Positions 14,210 through 22,249 of a stretch of DNA of 27,677 bases are shown in pieces (the first letter of the stretch is position 1; each line of letters starts with the position of its first letter). The notes under the pieces are model-generated. The model had not been told where the DNA came from, did not search any database, and saw only the letters and a list, made by a program, of their open reading frames with translations. Position numbers and translations under genes: made by a program. The DNA comes from a virus: positions 1-27,677 of the IMG/VR virus record IMGVR_UViG_3300025892_003569; one strand, given 5' to 3'.

Positions 14210-14430
14210 TACTTTTTAGCAAATTTTTCTAATCCTGCTATACCAAAGCAACCTAAGGTAATAATAACAAATGAGTTATAGATTAGTTCGTTAATAACTA
14301 AGTCTTTTCCACAGTAGCCAGTTGCCAAATCTACTATAGCAAATACTGTCATTATTGCAAATGCCGAAAAACCAACTACTGATTTTTCGTTAATATCGTT
14401 ATCGTCTTTAAAAATGTCTGAAAATGCCAT
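14209..14430 (-). CDS. Small two-helix membrane protein (holin-like size)
   Basis: A 73-residue protein with a short acidic head (MAFSDIFKDDNDINEKS) and two hydrophobic helices, about residues 18-37 (VVGFSAFAIMTVFAIVDLAT) and 47-66 (LIYNSFVIITLGCFGIAGLE), ending in the basic FAKK. Its size and topology fit a class II holin or another small inner-membrane protein. Neighbours do not settle this: no endolysin lies beside it, and the nearest wall-enzyme candidate is the YkuD-like gene at 3154-3762. It is coupled to the SNase gene by a one-base overlap and starts 12 bases after the outer-membrane protein gene. Confidence 0.65.
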   Translation of the reverse strand: MAFSDIFKDDNDINEKSVVGFSAFAIMTVFAIVDLATGYCGKDLVINELIYNSFVIITLGCFGIAGLEKFAKK

Positions 14431-14442
14431 GATGTTGTTATT

Positions 14443-15474
14443 TTATAAAATTCTATAATTAAAACCAACTGAAAAATCATGCCATGCACGGTTCCAATAC
14501 TTATGGTATTTTCCTTCTGAGAAAAGACCTAATCTTTTATTTACTTGCCAACCTAAAATTAAACCCCCTGTGTAGTCAAACCATGTGTTACCATCTACAA
14601 AGTTAGTATATGAGTATTCATTTTTAGCACTTACGTGAAGAGGTAATACACTACCCCATGAATGAAACCAAAAGGATTTTGTGTAGTGGTAATAATCATA
14701 TCCTAATACTAATGAATGGTTCCACTGATAGGGTAGTAGGGATCTTTCTTGATCAACGTATTCATTTAGTACACTGGGGAGGGCAACAGCATTCCATACT
14801 ATGTTATTTTCAGCAACTACATCACCATTAGGGTTAAGCCATTCACCTTCAAAATTAGTACCATAACCTTGCTCAACAGCTATATTTGTAAAATCAGCTC
14901 CCGCTAAATCTGATAAAGGGTCAAAGCCATAGGGTTCAGAAAAGCGTTGGACTAAACCTATATTTAAGGAAAATTCTTTTGCTATGTTATATCTGTAACG
15001 TTGAGAGGCTTCGAAATACCTTAAATCAGCAAACCCATCTTGAACATATTCTATTTTTATTATCCAGTGATCGTGAACATATCTTAAAAAATGTTGTTGA
15101 TCAACAAATTTCCTTCCTTGTTGTCTTTTGTAGTCAAACTCAAATAAATATTCTAAACCTTCTACATTACCTACTGTAGCAGCATCCGAAACAGATGTTT
15201 CAGTTCCATTATAGAATACATTTTTTCTATTTTCATAATCTAAACGGGCAATTTTTCTAACACCAAAAGCTAAAGTATAATCAAAAGGAGTAGATACAAT
15301 ACTTTCTTCTAAAATACCAGTAGAAGGGTTTATTGAATATAAACTAACATCTGCTAGTGAATTATTACCTGTTACTGCAGTATAAAAAGTAGCAAACTTA
15401 AGTTGTTTTTCTAAAAATTGGGCTTGTGCCGATATAGAGCAAGCTAATAATAATATAGCTAGTAATTTTTTCAT
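14443..15474 (-). CDS. Putative outer-membrane beta-barrel protein
   Basis: A 343-residue protein with signal peptide MKKLLAILLLACSISAQAQ. Many alternating aromatic/polar strands follow (YRYNIAKEFSLNIGL, WNHSLVLGYDYYHYT, WFDYTGGLILGWQV, WHDFSVGFNYRI), the look of an outer-membrane barrel. The last strand ends FNYRIL. It lacks the DPQFTQYM opening typical of PorP/SprF proteins that serve type B T9SS cargo, so I do not call it that. It overlaps the 1010-aa T9SS protein by four bases. A phage-encoded barrel could change receptor availability or help surface display of the neighbouring protein; both are inference. Confidence 0.75.
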   Translation of the reverse strand: MKKLLAILLLACSISAQAQFLEKQLKFATFYTAVTGNNSLADVSLYSINPSTGILEESIVSTPFDYTLAFGVRKIARLDYENRKNVFYNGTETSVSDAATVGNVEGLEYLFEFDYKRQQGRKFVDQQHFLRYVHDHWIIKIEYVQDGFADLRYFEASQRYRYNIAKEFSLNIGLVQRFSEPYGFDPLSDLAGADFTNIAVEQGYGTNFEGEWLNPNGDVVAENNIVWNAVALPSVLNEYVDQERSLLPYQWNHSLVLGYDYYHYTKSFWFHSWGSVLPLHVSAKNEYSYTNFVDGNTWFDYTGGLILGWQVNKRLGLFSEGKYHKYWNRAWHDFSVGFNYRIL

Positions 15475-18400
15475 TGTTTAACGATTTTTTTAGTGAACTG
15501 GAGATCGTTGTATGTAAGGATTAGGTTGTAAATACCTGCTTTATACTTACTTAAATCTATTTGTTGTACATTATTGTTTTGATATACAGGTTGTCCTACA
15601 GCGTTGTATAATGTAGCATTAACATTTAAACTACTTGCTACAGTAATTATGTTTCTTGTTGGGTTAGGGAATACAGTAATTTGAGTTTCACCAAACTCTT
15701 CTACATTAGTTACTGTGTTTTCATCACAATAGTTGTATAAAGTTTGACACCCATCAGCCCACTCACTGTTGCAACAACTTGGGCTTACATCAATTACCCA
15801 AGCAAAACAAGAATTTTCTAAATCTAATAAATTATAAGCTTCTACTACTGGGTCAATGCAGTTAGCATATACTGTTTCGCAAGTTCCATTATCGGTATTT
15901 GCTTCTTCATTATAGTTGGCAGCTTGTGGATCGGTGCACCCATATACTATTTCAATGCAACTAAAGTTTTCAGTATTAGCTTCTGGGTTATAGTTAAATG
16001 CTGATGGGTCGGTACAACCTTCAATAAATATTTCACATCCTACATTTGTATTAGCTAATGGATCATAGTTAAAGGCAGTTTCATCTGTACAACCAAATAT
16101 TACTTCTTCACAAGATCCATTATCTGTGTTTGCTAACTCATCATAATTAAATGCTGTGGGGTCAGTACAACCAAATATTTCAGCTTCACAAGTACCATTA
16201 TCAGTATTAGCTTGGGGGTTATAATTAATGGCTTCTTCATCAGTACAACCTTCTACCACTGATTCACAACCAACATTTGTATTAGCAAGTGGATTATAAT
16301 TAAAAGCAGTTTCATCTGTACAACCAAATATTACTTCTATACACGTACCATCATCCGTATTAGCTAATAAATTAAAATTAAATGCCTCTACATCAGTGCA
16401 ACCTAAGATTGGGAGGATACAACTAAAATCTTCTGTATTAGCTTCAGGAACATAGTTTAGCGCTTCAGGGTTAGTACAGCCTTCTACAATAGATAAACAT
16501 GAATTGTCATCTGTATTAGCTAATGGATCGTAGTTAAATGCTAATTCGTTAGTGCAACCAAATATTTTATCAATACATGTTTCATTATCTACATTTGCCT
16601 CTTCTTCAAAATTAAAAGCATCTAGGTCAGTACACCCAAATATTGCTAAAGTTTGACAACTTCCATTATCAAAATCAGCTTCAAATCCTTGAGTATAATA
16701 TTCTAAATAGCCAGCACTAGTACAACCGGGTTGGTAATAACAACTTTCATCATTGGTATTTGCTTCTTCGTTGTAATTAACTGCTATATTATCTAAACAA
16801 CCATAAACAAATTCCTCACAAGTATTACCACAGTACAAGTCTATCTCGTAAACATACCACCCACTTTCCCCAGTAAATGGAATTGCACTAAAGAAAGGAA
16901 TATCTAAAATAATATCACCCTCAGGGTTGGTTAACGTAAGCCCACATTGTTGGATAGTATTAATTGATTGGGGAGTAGTAAAGAAATACACATAAGCTTT
17001 TTTAGAAGCATCCAAACCAGATACATTAAATGATAATTCAGTGCCATCATTAGGACCCATTTGGTATTGAGGTGAAAAATACCATTGTTGATATATCCCA
17101 ACCCAACTACCAAACCAACCATCCCCAACACCATCTGTAATAGTTAAAGTATAATCACAAAACTGAATAACATCTTCAGTGTTAGCTTCAGGGTTATAGT
17201 TGAATTGGGTTTCATCTAAACATCCTAATACAATAGGAGTAACACAAAATGATTCAAGTGGGTTATCTATAATAGCTTCGGGGTTGTATTCTACGTAGTT
17301 AGGGTCAGTACATCCTACTAGATCAGCTATACCCTCACATACTGTTGGAGTAAATGGGTCTGATCCTGCTATATAACCAAAATTCCCATCTGGGTATTCG
17401 TCTTGAAGATTGTATAATACTTCACCTTCACAATCTAAAATTTGAATATTACCGGGTTGTCCATTTACTCCCACTATTCCATCACCATATGAATCTTCTA
17501 TTACAATATCATAAGGTTGGGCAATAGGAACACAAACACCAGTTGTGACAGGGATACCAGGAGGAGAACCGGCATAAGTACCTACAGGGGCAGATGCTAC
17601 ACTTCCTAAATCTCCATATAAAACCCAGCTTACTTCACCACCCCAAGGGTCAGGGGTTACTACAATCTCAAGTAAGGTTTCACCTAAAGTACATTCTGTA
17701 GTTTGATCTATGCAAGAACCATCGTCAAAATTAGACCAAGGACTCCAGTTAATGGCATTAAAATTAGTACATCCAGGAATAGCACCACAAGGTAAACACG
17801 ATTCCCAACAATAATTAAGAAGAACTGTTTCTTCCTCTTCAATTACTGTTAATGTTCTATTAACGAACCCAAACTGGTCAAATTGGAAACAAGAACCTTC
17901 ACTAACACCCACAGGTAATTCTTGTAAATCAGGATTATCAAAATCAGCAAATTTCCATAAATAATTTCCTGCTGGTATAGGAATAGTTACAAACCACTCA
18001 TCATCCTCATCATATTCCATAGGAATAACTTGCCACCCATTCCAGTTGCCTAATACGCCAGGTGTTTCAATTTCAGGTGGAGCATTAGCTAGATTAACTC
18101 TGAACATTACATCTGTTGTAGGTAATTCACAAGGAGTTAAATTAAAATCATAGCTAGCTATGGATGATCCAAATTCATATTCTTCAAATATTACACCATC
18201 ACAATTATTAGCAGTTATAAAAAATCCATCTCCAAATTCACAACAAATACCATCACCAAAAGCATCAATGATTGTAAATGTGTAATCAATATTAGAATTT
18301 AAAAATACTCTTTGTTGGACTAATGTGTTAGGAGGTGTATTAGCATAACTAGGGCTAACAACAACTGTATCGGCTCCTTGAGTTATTACCCAGGCAGTTT

Positions 18401-18503
18401 CTGGTGGGTATTGATCAAGTTGAATTGTAAGGTCTAAGTATGTTGGCTGAGCCAAACATGTGAGACCAATAAGTAATAAAAGGGAAGTTAATAATTGTTT
18501 CAT
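15471..18503 (-). CDS. Secreted GCTD-repeat protein with T9SS type A sorting domain
   Basis: A 1010-residue exported protein. Signal peptide MKQLLTSLLLLIGLTCLAQ is followed by a beta domain containing DAFGDGICCEFGDG, then a starch-binding-like (CBM48/SusF-like) domain at about 130-235 (MFRVNLANAPPE, GVLGNWNGWQVIPM, GNYLWKFADF). About fifteen GCTD repeats follow; ten are in uninterrupted tandem towards the C-terminus. The last 75 residues (TQITVFPNPTRNIITV, LYNAVGQPVY, YKAGIYNLIL, KKIVKQ) are a textbook T9SS type A sorting domain. It should leave the cell by Sec and host T9SS and be anchored or released at the surface. Polysaccharide binding is suggested by the CBM-like domain only. It is coupled to the thioredoxin-like gene upstream and the barrel gene downstream. 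Confidence 0.88.
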   Translation of the reverse strand: MKQLLTSLLLLIGLTCLAQPTYLDLTIQLDQYPPETAWVITQGADTVVVSPSYANTPPNTLVQQRVFLNSNIDYTFTIIDAFGDGICCEFGDGFFITANNCDGVIFEEYEFGSSIASYDFNLTPCELPTTDVMFRVNLANAPPEIETPGVLGNWNGWQVIPMEYDEDDEWFVTIPIPAGNYLWKFADFDNPDLQELPVGVSEGSCFQFDQFGFVNRTLTVIEEEETVLLNYCWESCLPCGAIPGCTNFNAINWSPWSNFDDGSCIDQTTECTLGETLLEIVVTPDPWGGEVSWVLYGDLGSVASAPVGTYAGSPPGIPVTTGVCVPIAQPYDIVIEDSYGDGIVGVNGQPGNIQILDCEGEVLYNLQDEYPDGNFGYIAGSDPFTPTVCEGIADLVGCTDPNYVEYNPEAIIDNPLESFCVTPIVLGCLDETQFNYNPEANTEDVIQFCDYTLTITDGVGDGWFGSWVGIYQQWYFSPQYQMGPNDGTELSFNVSGLDASKKAYVYFFTTPQSINTIQQCGLTLTNPEGDIILDIPFFSAIPFTGESGWYVYEIDLYCGNTCEEFVYGCLDNIAVNYNEEANTNDESCYYQPGCTSAGYLEYYTQGFEADFDNGSCQTLAIFGCTDLDAFNFEEEANVDNETCIDKIFGCTNELAFNYDPLANTDDNSCLSIVEGCTNPEALNYVPEANTEDFSCILPILGCTDVEAFNFNLLANTDDGTCIEVIFGCTDETAFNYNPLANTNVGCESVVEGCTDEEAINYNPQANTDNGTCEAEIFGCTDPTAFNYDELANTDNGSCEEVIFGCTDETAFNYDPLANTNVGCEIFIEGCTDPSAFNYNPEANTENFSCIEIVYGCTDPQAANYNEEANTDNGTCETVYANCIDPVVEAYNLLDLENSCFAWVIDVSPSCCNSEWADGCQTLYNYCDENTVTNVEEFGETQITVFPNPTRNIITVASSLNVNATLYNAVGQPVYQNNNVQQIDLSKYKAGIYNLILTYNDLQFTKKIVKQ
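15879..16637 (-). repeat. Tandem GCTD protein-repeat array (10 units)
   Basis: Ten adjacent units of 25-26 codons with pattern GCTDxxAFNYNPxANTDNGSC-like. Units 5 and 8 of the array share a one-residue-shorter ending (NTNVGC). Their DNA (16264-16338 and 16033-16107) is nearly identical, with 33 identical bases in a row, offset by 231 bp. This indicates duplication of a three-unit block. Confidence 0.85.
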
Positions 18504-18853
18504 TAAAATTTGCTCATTATGATTTCATCAATGGATCCTTGTACTTCTTTGCGAGTAGCTTCCATGGTCATCATAATGTTTGCCTGGAACCTCGCTACTT
18601 CAGCGCCATCTTCTAGGATTAAGATGGTAGGTACAACTACTATTTTATATTCTGTGGGTAAAGTAGGATCAGCCATAATATCTACTGTAGAAATAGAACA
18701 ATCTGTTAAATTTTCTAACCACTTTACTTCATTTGCCGAATTGAATGCGGCATTAAATTGGACTACACATAGTCCATCGTTACCTGTACATATTTCTTCT
18801 TGTCCATATGAAATAAAAGGTAACAGACTTAAAAATAACAATAATTTTTTCAT
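18503..18853 (-). CDS. Exported thioredoxin-fold protein lacking the CxxC active site
   Basis: A 116-residue protein with signal peptide MKKLLLFLSLLPFISYGQ and a thioredoxin-like remainder. CVVQFNAAFNSANEVKWL aligns with the active-site strand and helix of thioredoxins, but NSAN replaces CGPC. VVVPTILIL has the cis-Pro loop, and EDGAEVARFQA the last strand. It is therefore probably redox-inactive and used as a binding or structural module in the periplasm or at the surface. Cys22, Cys28 and one near residue 52 could still form a disulfide. It overlaps the 1010-aa T9SS protein by one base and follows the coiled-coil membrane gene by two. Confidence 0.78.
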   Translation of the reverse strand: MKKLLLFLSLLPFISYGQEEICTGNDGLCVVQFNAAFNSANEVKWLENLTDCSISTVDIMADPTLPTEYKIVVVPTILILEDGAEVARFQANIMMTMEATRKEVQGSIDEIIMSKF

Positions 18854-18855
18854 AG

Positions 18856-19140
18856 TTACTGTAATTTATCTATTTTAGCTTCGATTCTATCTAGATCTTC
18901 TTTAAGTTCGGATACATCCTCTTGGGTTGTCATAATTGTTTGACGAACAAGTTGATCTTTCATATCAAACTCCATCCTTGTAATTTCGGGGGCAGTAGGT
19001 GTCGGGAGTTCTTTTGCTTCCGCTATATCTGCTTGAAGTGCAAACCACATACTGACTATAGTTGCAATTGCTACTCCAATGCCTCCTAAGGTTTTTATAC
19101 TAATTGTAAAACCCGTGTCTTCATTTAACTCTTTTGCCAT
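18856..19140 (-). CDS. Membrane-anchored coiled-coil protein, 94 aa
   Basis: A 94-residue protein with a short N-terminal tail, one transmembrane helix at about residues 15-37 (SIKTLGGIGVAIATIVSMWFAL), a Pro-rich hinge (LPTPTAPEI) and a C-terminal heptad-like helix, about 55-94 (VSELKEDLDRIEAKIDKL). This fits an inner-membrane protein with a periplasmic coiled coil, as in i-spanins or tail-associated and holin-adjacent proteins. I know similar small proteins from marine T4-like phages without function. It is the first gene after the hairpin at 19168-19196 and leads the first envelope block. No obvious host-type promoter precedes it. Confidence 0.7.
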   Translation of the reverse strand: MAKELNEDTGFTISIKTLGGIGVAIATIVSMWFALQADIAEAKELPTPTAPEITRMEFDMKDQLVRQTIMTTQEDVSELKEDLDRIEAKIDKLQ

Positions 19141-19167
19141 TATTTATTAACTTTTAATTTAAAATAG

Positions 19168-19196
19168 AAAGGTCCCATCCCGCCGGTGAAACCTTT
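19168..19196 (-). terminator. Stem-loop after the nrd operon, possible terminator or attenuator
   Basis: On the minus strand AAAGGTTTC pairs with GGGACCTTT (seven Watson-Crick pairs and two G-U) around an 11-nt loop, followed by the U-rich CTATTTTAAATT. It lies in the 89-nt gap after the 91-aa membrane gene and closes the replication/nrd block. A second copy of the 5' arm occurs just upstream (19201-19211), so a competing pairing is possible. Confidence 0.5.
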
Positions 19197-19211
19197 GAAA
19201 TGAAACCTTTG
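19187..19211. repeat. Direct repeat of 11 bp, spaced by 3 bp
   Basis: TGAAACCTTTG occurs at 19187-19197 and again at 19201-19211, separated by AAA. Both copies lie in the gap between the 91-aa and 94-aa genes. The copy nearer 19187 forms the 5' arm (minus strand) of the hairpin; the other could form the same stem in its place, or the pair may be a protein-binding site. Confidence 0.7.
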
Positions 19212-19229
19212 CTAATAAATATGTACGAA

Positions 19230-19505
19230 TTATAACTCAGTCGGAGTAAATCCAATTCTGTTTAAAAGTTTTAAAAGTGGCTCTGTTTTAAAGAAAGCAC
19301 ACGCTATAAAGTACGTAGGTAACACCCAATGGAAAAACTTAAAATTGAAAGTTACACCTACTACTAGCAAAATAGCAAATAATAAATATAAAGCTCTAAG
19401 ACCTGTCCAGGCCTTCCAGTTTTTAAAGTTTAACCACTCTAATAAAAGAATACCTTTTAAGGTAGTCCATCCATTTACGAAAAATTGTTTAATTAAATCT
19501 AACAT
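19230..19505 (-). CDS. Small membrane protein, 91 aa
   Basis: A 91-residue protein with an amphipathic head rich in Trp and Phe (MLDLIKQFFVNGWTTLKG, WLNFKNWKAW) and two likely transmembrane helices, about residues 36-54 (GLRALYLLFAILLVVGVTF) and 57-72 (FFHWVLPTYFIACAFF), then a basic/polar tail. It begins 35 bases after nrdA and is the last gene before the hairpin at 19168-19196. Size and topology would allow a holin, but position in the dNTP operon does not favour one. I do not recognise a family. Confidence 0.62.
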   Translation of the reverse strand: MLDLIKQFFVNGWTTLKGILLLEWLNFKNWKAWTGLRALYLLFAILLVVGVTFNFKFFHWVLPTYFIACAFFKTEPLLKLLNRIGFTPTEL

Positions 19506-19539
19506 GTTTTGTGTTTTTTGGTTTTATATAATAAATTTA

Positions 19540-21249
19540 TTACCCATCACAAGAAAGGCAATCAGTGGTTCTGGATCCTAGGTCCCCTTTGATTACTGAA
19601 TCTGTGCGGAGGTAATAAAGTGTTTTTACTCCTAATTTCCAAGCTTCCATATGAACTTGATTAATCCATTTTGGTGAATCTGTTGGATCAAATGATAAGT
19701 TCAATGATTGAGTTTGGTCTATGTATTTTTGTCTGATTGCTGCTTGTTTTACAAGCTCTAATTGATTTACTTCACTAAAGGTAAGGAATACAGCTTTTTC
19801 ATCTTCACTTAAAATTTCGTGAGATAGATTTTGGACGGATCCATTATCAACAAGAATTTGGTCCCATACTTTGTCTGTGTTATTTCCTTTGCCTTCTAGT
19901 AAGCATTCTAATTCTTTATTTTTTACAATAAATGTTCCTTTAGCTCCATTAAATGTGTAAATATTAGCAGGAATAGGTTCAATACCTGCTGAGCAGTTGT
20001 TTAGTCGAGAATTAGATACTGTAGGGGCTATAGCAAGTAAGTGGGTATTTCTCATACCTGTACCTTTACACCAAGTGGGTTCGCCATATTCTTGAGCTAA
20101 AGCTCTAGAGGTAGCTTCAGCTTTTTGTCTAATATCACTAAATAAAGTGTGAGTCCAGGCAGTTGAAGAAATTGAATTAAATGGTAAATTTTTCTTTTGG
20201 AGGAACGAATGCCACCCCATTACTCCTAAACCTAATGCCCTTCCTTTTTGGGCATGTCTATGAGTTCTGATTAATGAATCTCTACCATTACTTTTGTCAA
20301 TAAATTCTTGCATCACCCCATCTAAGAAACGAATAGCAGTTTCAACCACATCAGTATCTTTCCACTCATCGTATTTTGCAAGATTAAGTGATGATAAACA
20401 GCAGATAAAACTATGTTCTTCATCTGTATGAAGTGTAATTTCAGTACAAATATTAGTCATAGTTACATCTAAGTTGTTCATAGCATAAGCTAAGGGATTA
20501 TTTTTATTAACATTATCCTTAAACATAATATATGGCTCACCAGTTTCGACTCTTGTTTTCAAGATATCAAGCCATAGAGACATAGCTTCTGAGTCTCTGT
20601 CATGAAGACGTTTCATAAAAGCATCATCAATTACTACACATTGGTGGAGATTAAGGCATTGCCTATTAGGATCACCCTTGGGTCTTCGGATTTGCATAAA
20701 CTCACCAATGTCTGGGTGGTTTATGTCTAAATTTACTGAAGCAGCACCTCTTCGGACTGAGCCTTGGTTTGTTGCTATAATAGCTGAATCATAGATTTTA
20801 CACCACGGAACTACTCCTTCAGATTTACCATTTCCTGTAATGGTAGTACCTCTAGGTCGTATTCTACTTGTTGAAATACCTACACCCCCTCCTAAAGCCG
20901 TTAACTTCATAAGTTCAGCATTAGTTAATCCAATTCCCCTAACACTATCAGGTGTATCAATACCAAAGCAAGAGATAGGCAAACCTCTATCGGTCCCTGT
21001 GTTAGAAAGCACTGGACTAGCAAGACCAATCCAACCATTCCAAATATATTTGAAGAACTTATTTTCAAGATCAGGTCTGTTAATCCTAGTTGCGATAGAG
21101 TGGGCGACTCTTCTGTAGGCCTTTTTAGGTGTTTCATCTGGTAATAAGTATCCCTTAGAAATTGTAGCTACCCCTACTTCATCCATCCATTCAGGGTAAT
21201 CTTTACCTTTTACCCATTTACTTGTGTCCGCTATTAAATTTCCGTCCAT
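19540..21249 (-). CDS. nrdA: Ribonucleotide reductase class I large subunit (NrdA)
   Basis: A 569-residue catalytic subunit reducing ribonucleoside diphosphates. Visible residues are C94 in LPISCFG, N266-C268-E270 in TNICTEI (thiyl-radical triad), the partner Cys in CCLSSLNL, the radical-transfer Tyr pair in KTLYYLRTDS, and the C-terminal redox pair CLSC. It is about 200 residues shorter than E. coli NrdA: the N-terminus starts almost directly in the catalytic region, so the ATP-cone that mediates dATP inhibition is missing. Such truncation is common in phages and would allow unrestrained dNTP synthesis. It is three bases downstream of nrdB. The phage thioredoxin at 211-462 is a likely reductant. 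Confidence 0.95.
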   Translation of the reverse strand: MDGNLIADTSKWVKGKDYPEWMDEVGVATISKGYLLPDETPKKAYRRVAHSIATRINRPDLENKFFKYIWNGWIGLASPVLSNTGTDRGLPISCFGIDTPDSVRGIGLTNAELMKLTALGGGVGISTSRIRPRGTTITGNGKSEGVVPWCKIYDSAIIATNQGSVRRGAASVNLDINHPDIGEFMQIRRPKGDPNRQCLNLHQCVVIDDAFMKRLHDRDSEAMSLWLDILKTRVETGEPYIMFKDNVNKNNPLAYAMNNLDVTMTNICTEITLHTDEEHSFICCLSSLNLAKYDEWKDTDVVETAIRFLDGVMQEFIDKSNGRDSLIRTHRHAQKGRALGLGVMGWHSFLQKKNLPFNSISSTAWTHTLFSDIRQKAEATSRALAQEYGEPTWCKGTGMRNTHLLAIAPTVSNSRLNNCSAGIEPIPANIYTFNGAKGTFIVKNKELECLLEGKGNNTDKVWDQILVDNGSVQNLSHEILSEDEKAVFLTFSEVNQLELVKQAAIRQKYIDQTQSLNLSFDPTDSPKWINQVHMEAWKLGVKTLYYLRTDSVIKGDLGSRTTDCLSCDG

Positions 21250-21252
21250 AAT

Positions 21253-22233
21253 TTAAAATATTGATTCATCCCAAGACATGTTGCCTTTAGAATAGTTAGT
21301 TACTCGACTTGCAAAAAAGTCTGTGTGTTGTTTTCCGGCTGATAGAGAATCAAACCATTTCATTCTTTTTAAAGCTGTAGGATCTATACCATTGACTACT
21401 CCCTCATATCCTAAATCACCCATTTTAGTATTAACCCTATGTTTGATAAATGAAATTAAGTCATCTTTAGAACAACCTTCTAAATCACCCATTTCATAAA
21501 CTTTTTCAATAAAATCAACCTCAAGTTGGAGAGAAAGTAATGCAGCTTCTGTTATCGCCGTTTTGAGCTCCGGAGTGTTGAGCTCAGGGTTTTCCTCGAT
21601 AAGTGTTCTAAATAACCAACATCCCGCTTCGGAGTGCATTGATTCGTCTCTAATGGACCATTCAACAATTTGTCCAACTCCTTTAAGTTTGTTTCGCATC
21701 TTAAACGATAAGAGTATAGCAAAACTAGAAAAAAGATTAACTCCTTCGGTAAACGCCGAGAATATGGCCAAGCTTTTAGCAATTTCGTGCCAATCTTTTT
21801 CACCATTGAAACTATCCCTAACAGACATAAGGTTTTCAATTTTAGCCATCGTAGTCTCATCTTCGAGAAATTCTGAAAAGTCATCGAGTCCAAGTTCTTC
21901 ATTTAATAGTGAGTATGCTTCAGCGTGTATTGTTTCCATAGCCCCAAAGGTGGTCGCCATTGCTATGATTTCTGGTTTTCTAAACCATTTAGTTACCAGA
22001 CCTGTCCAATAGTCATTTACTACTGTTTCAGTTTGAGCAAATCCCTTAAGGATAGACCCAATTATATTTTTTTCAGTTTTATTTAGGTTTTGTTTCCAAT
22101 CATTAATATCACTCATCATTGGTACTTCAGTATGAATCCAGTGAGCTTGATGTTGTTTTAGCCAATAATCATGAGCTTTAGGATACTCAAAAGGTTTATA
22201 GACTACTCTCTCCTGCAATAATTTACTTGCCAT
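21253..22233 (-). CDS. nrdB: Ribonucleotide reductase class I small subunit (NrdB)
   Basis: A 326-residue radical-generating subunit of the ferritin-like fold. Metal ligands can be placed: E69 (QTET), E100 and H103 (METIHAEAY), E163 (FTEGVN), E197 and H200 (RDESMH). The spacing E163-E197 equals the canonical one. Tyr107 sits four residues after H103, where the stable tyrosyl radical forms in class Ia and Ib enzymes, so a Tyr-radical mechanism is likely. The tail NMSWDESIF is the short peptide that docks on NrdA. The gene lies between the helicase (16-nt gap) and nrdA (3-nt gap). Confidence 0.95.
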   Translation of the reverse strand: MASKLLQERVVYKPFEYPKAHDYWLKQHQAHWIHTEVPMMSDINDWKQNLNKTEKNIIGSILKGFAQTETVVNDYWTGLVTKWFRKPEIIAMATTFGAMETIHAEAYSLLNEELGLDDFSEFLEDETTMAKIENLMSVRDSFNGEKDWHEIAKSLAIFSAFTEGVNLFSSFAILLSFKMRNKLKGVGQIVEWSIRDESMHSEAGCWLFRTLIEENPELNTPELKTAITEAALLSLQLEVDFIEKVYEMGDLEGCSKDDLISFIKHRVNTKMGDLGYEGVVNGIDPTALKRMKWFDSLSAGKQHTDFFASRVTNYSKGNMSWDESIF

Positions 22234-22249
22234 TGTTTTTTGTTGTTAT

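Noticed and set aside
14443-15474. Barrel protein as a PorP/SprF partner of type B T9SS cargo
   Set aside because: The characteristic N-terminal block of that family is not visible, and the type B cargo gene is about 6 kb away.
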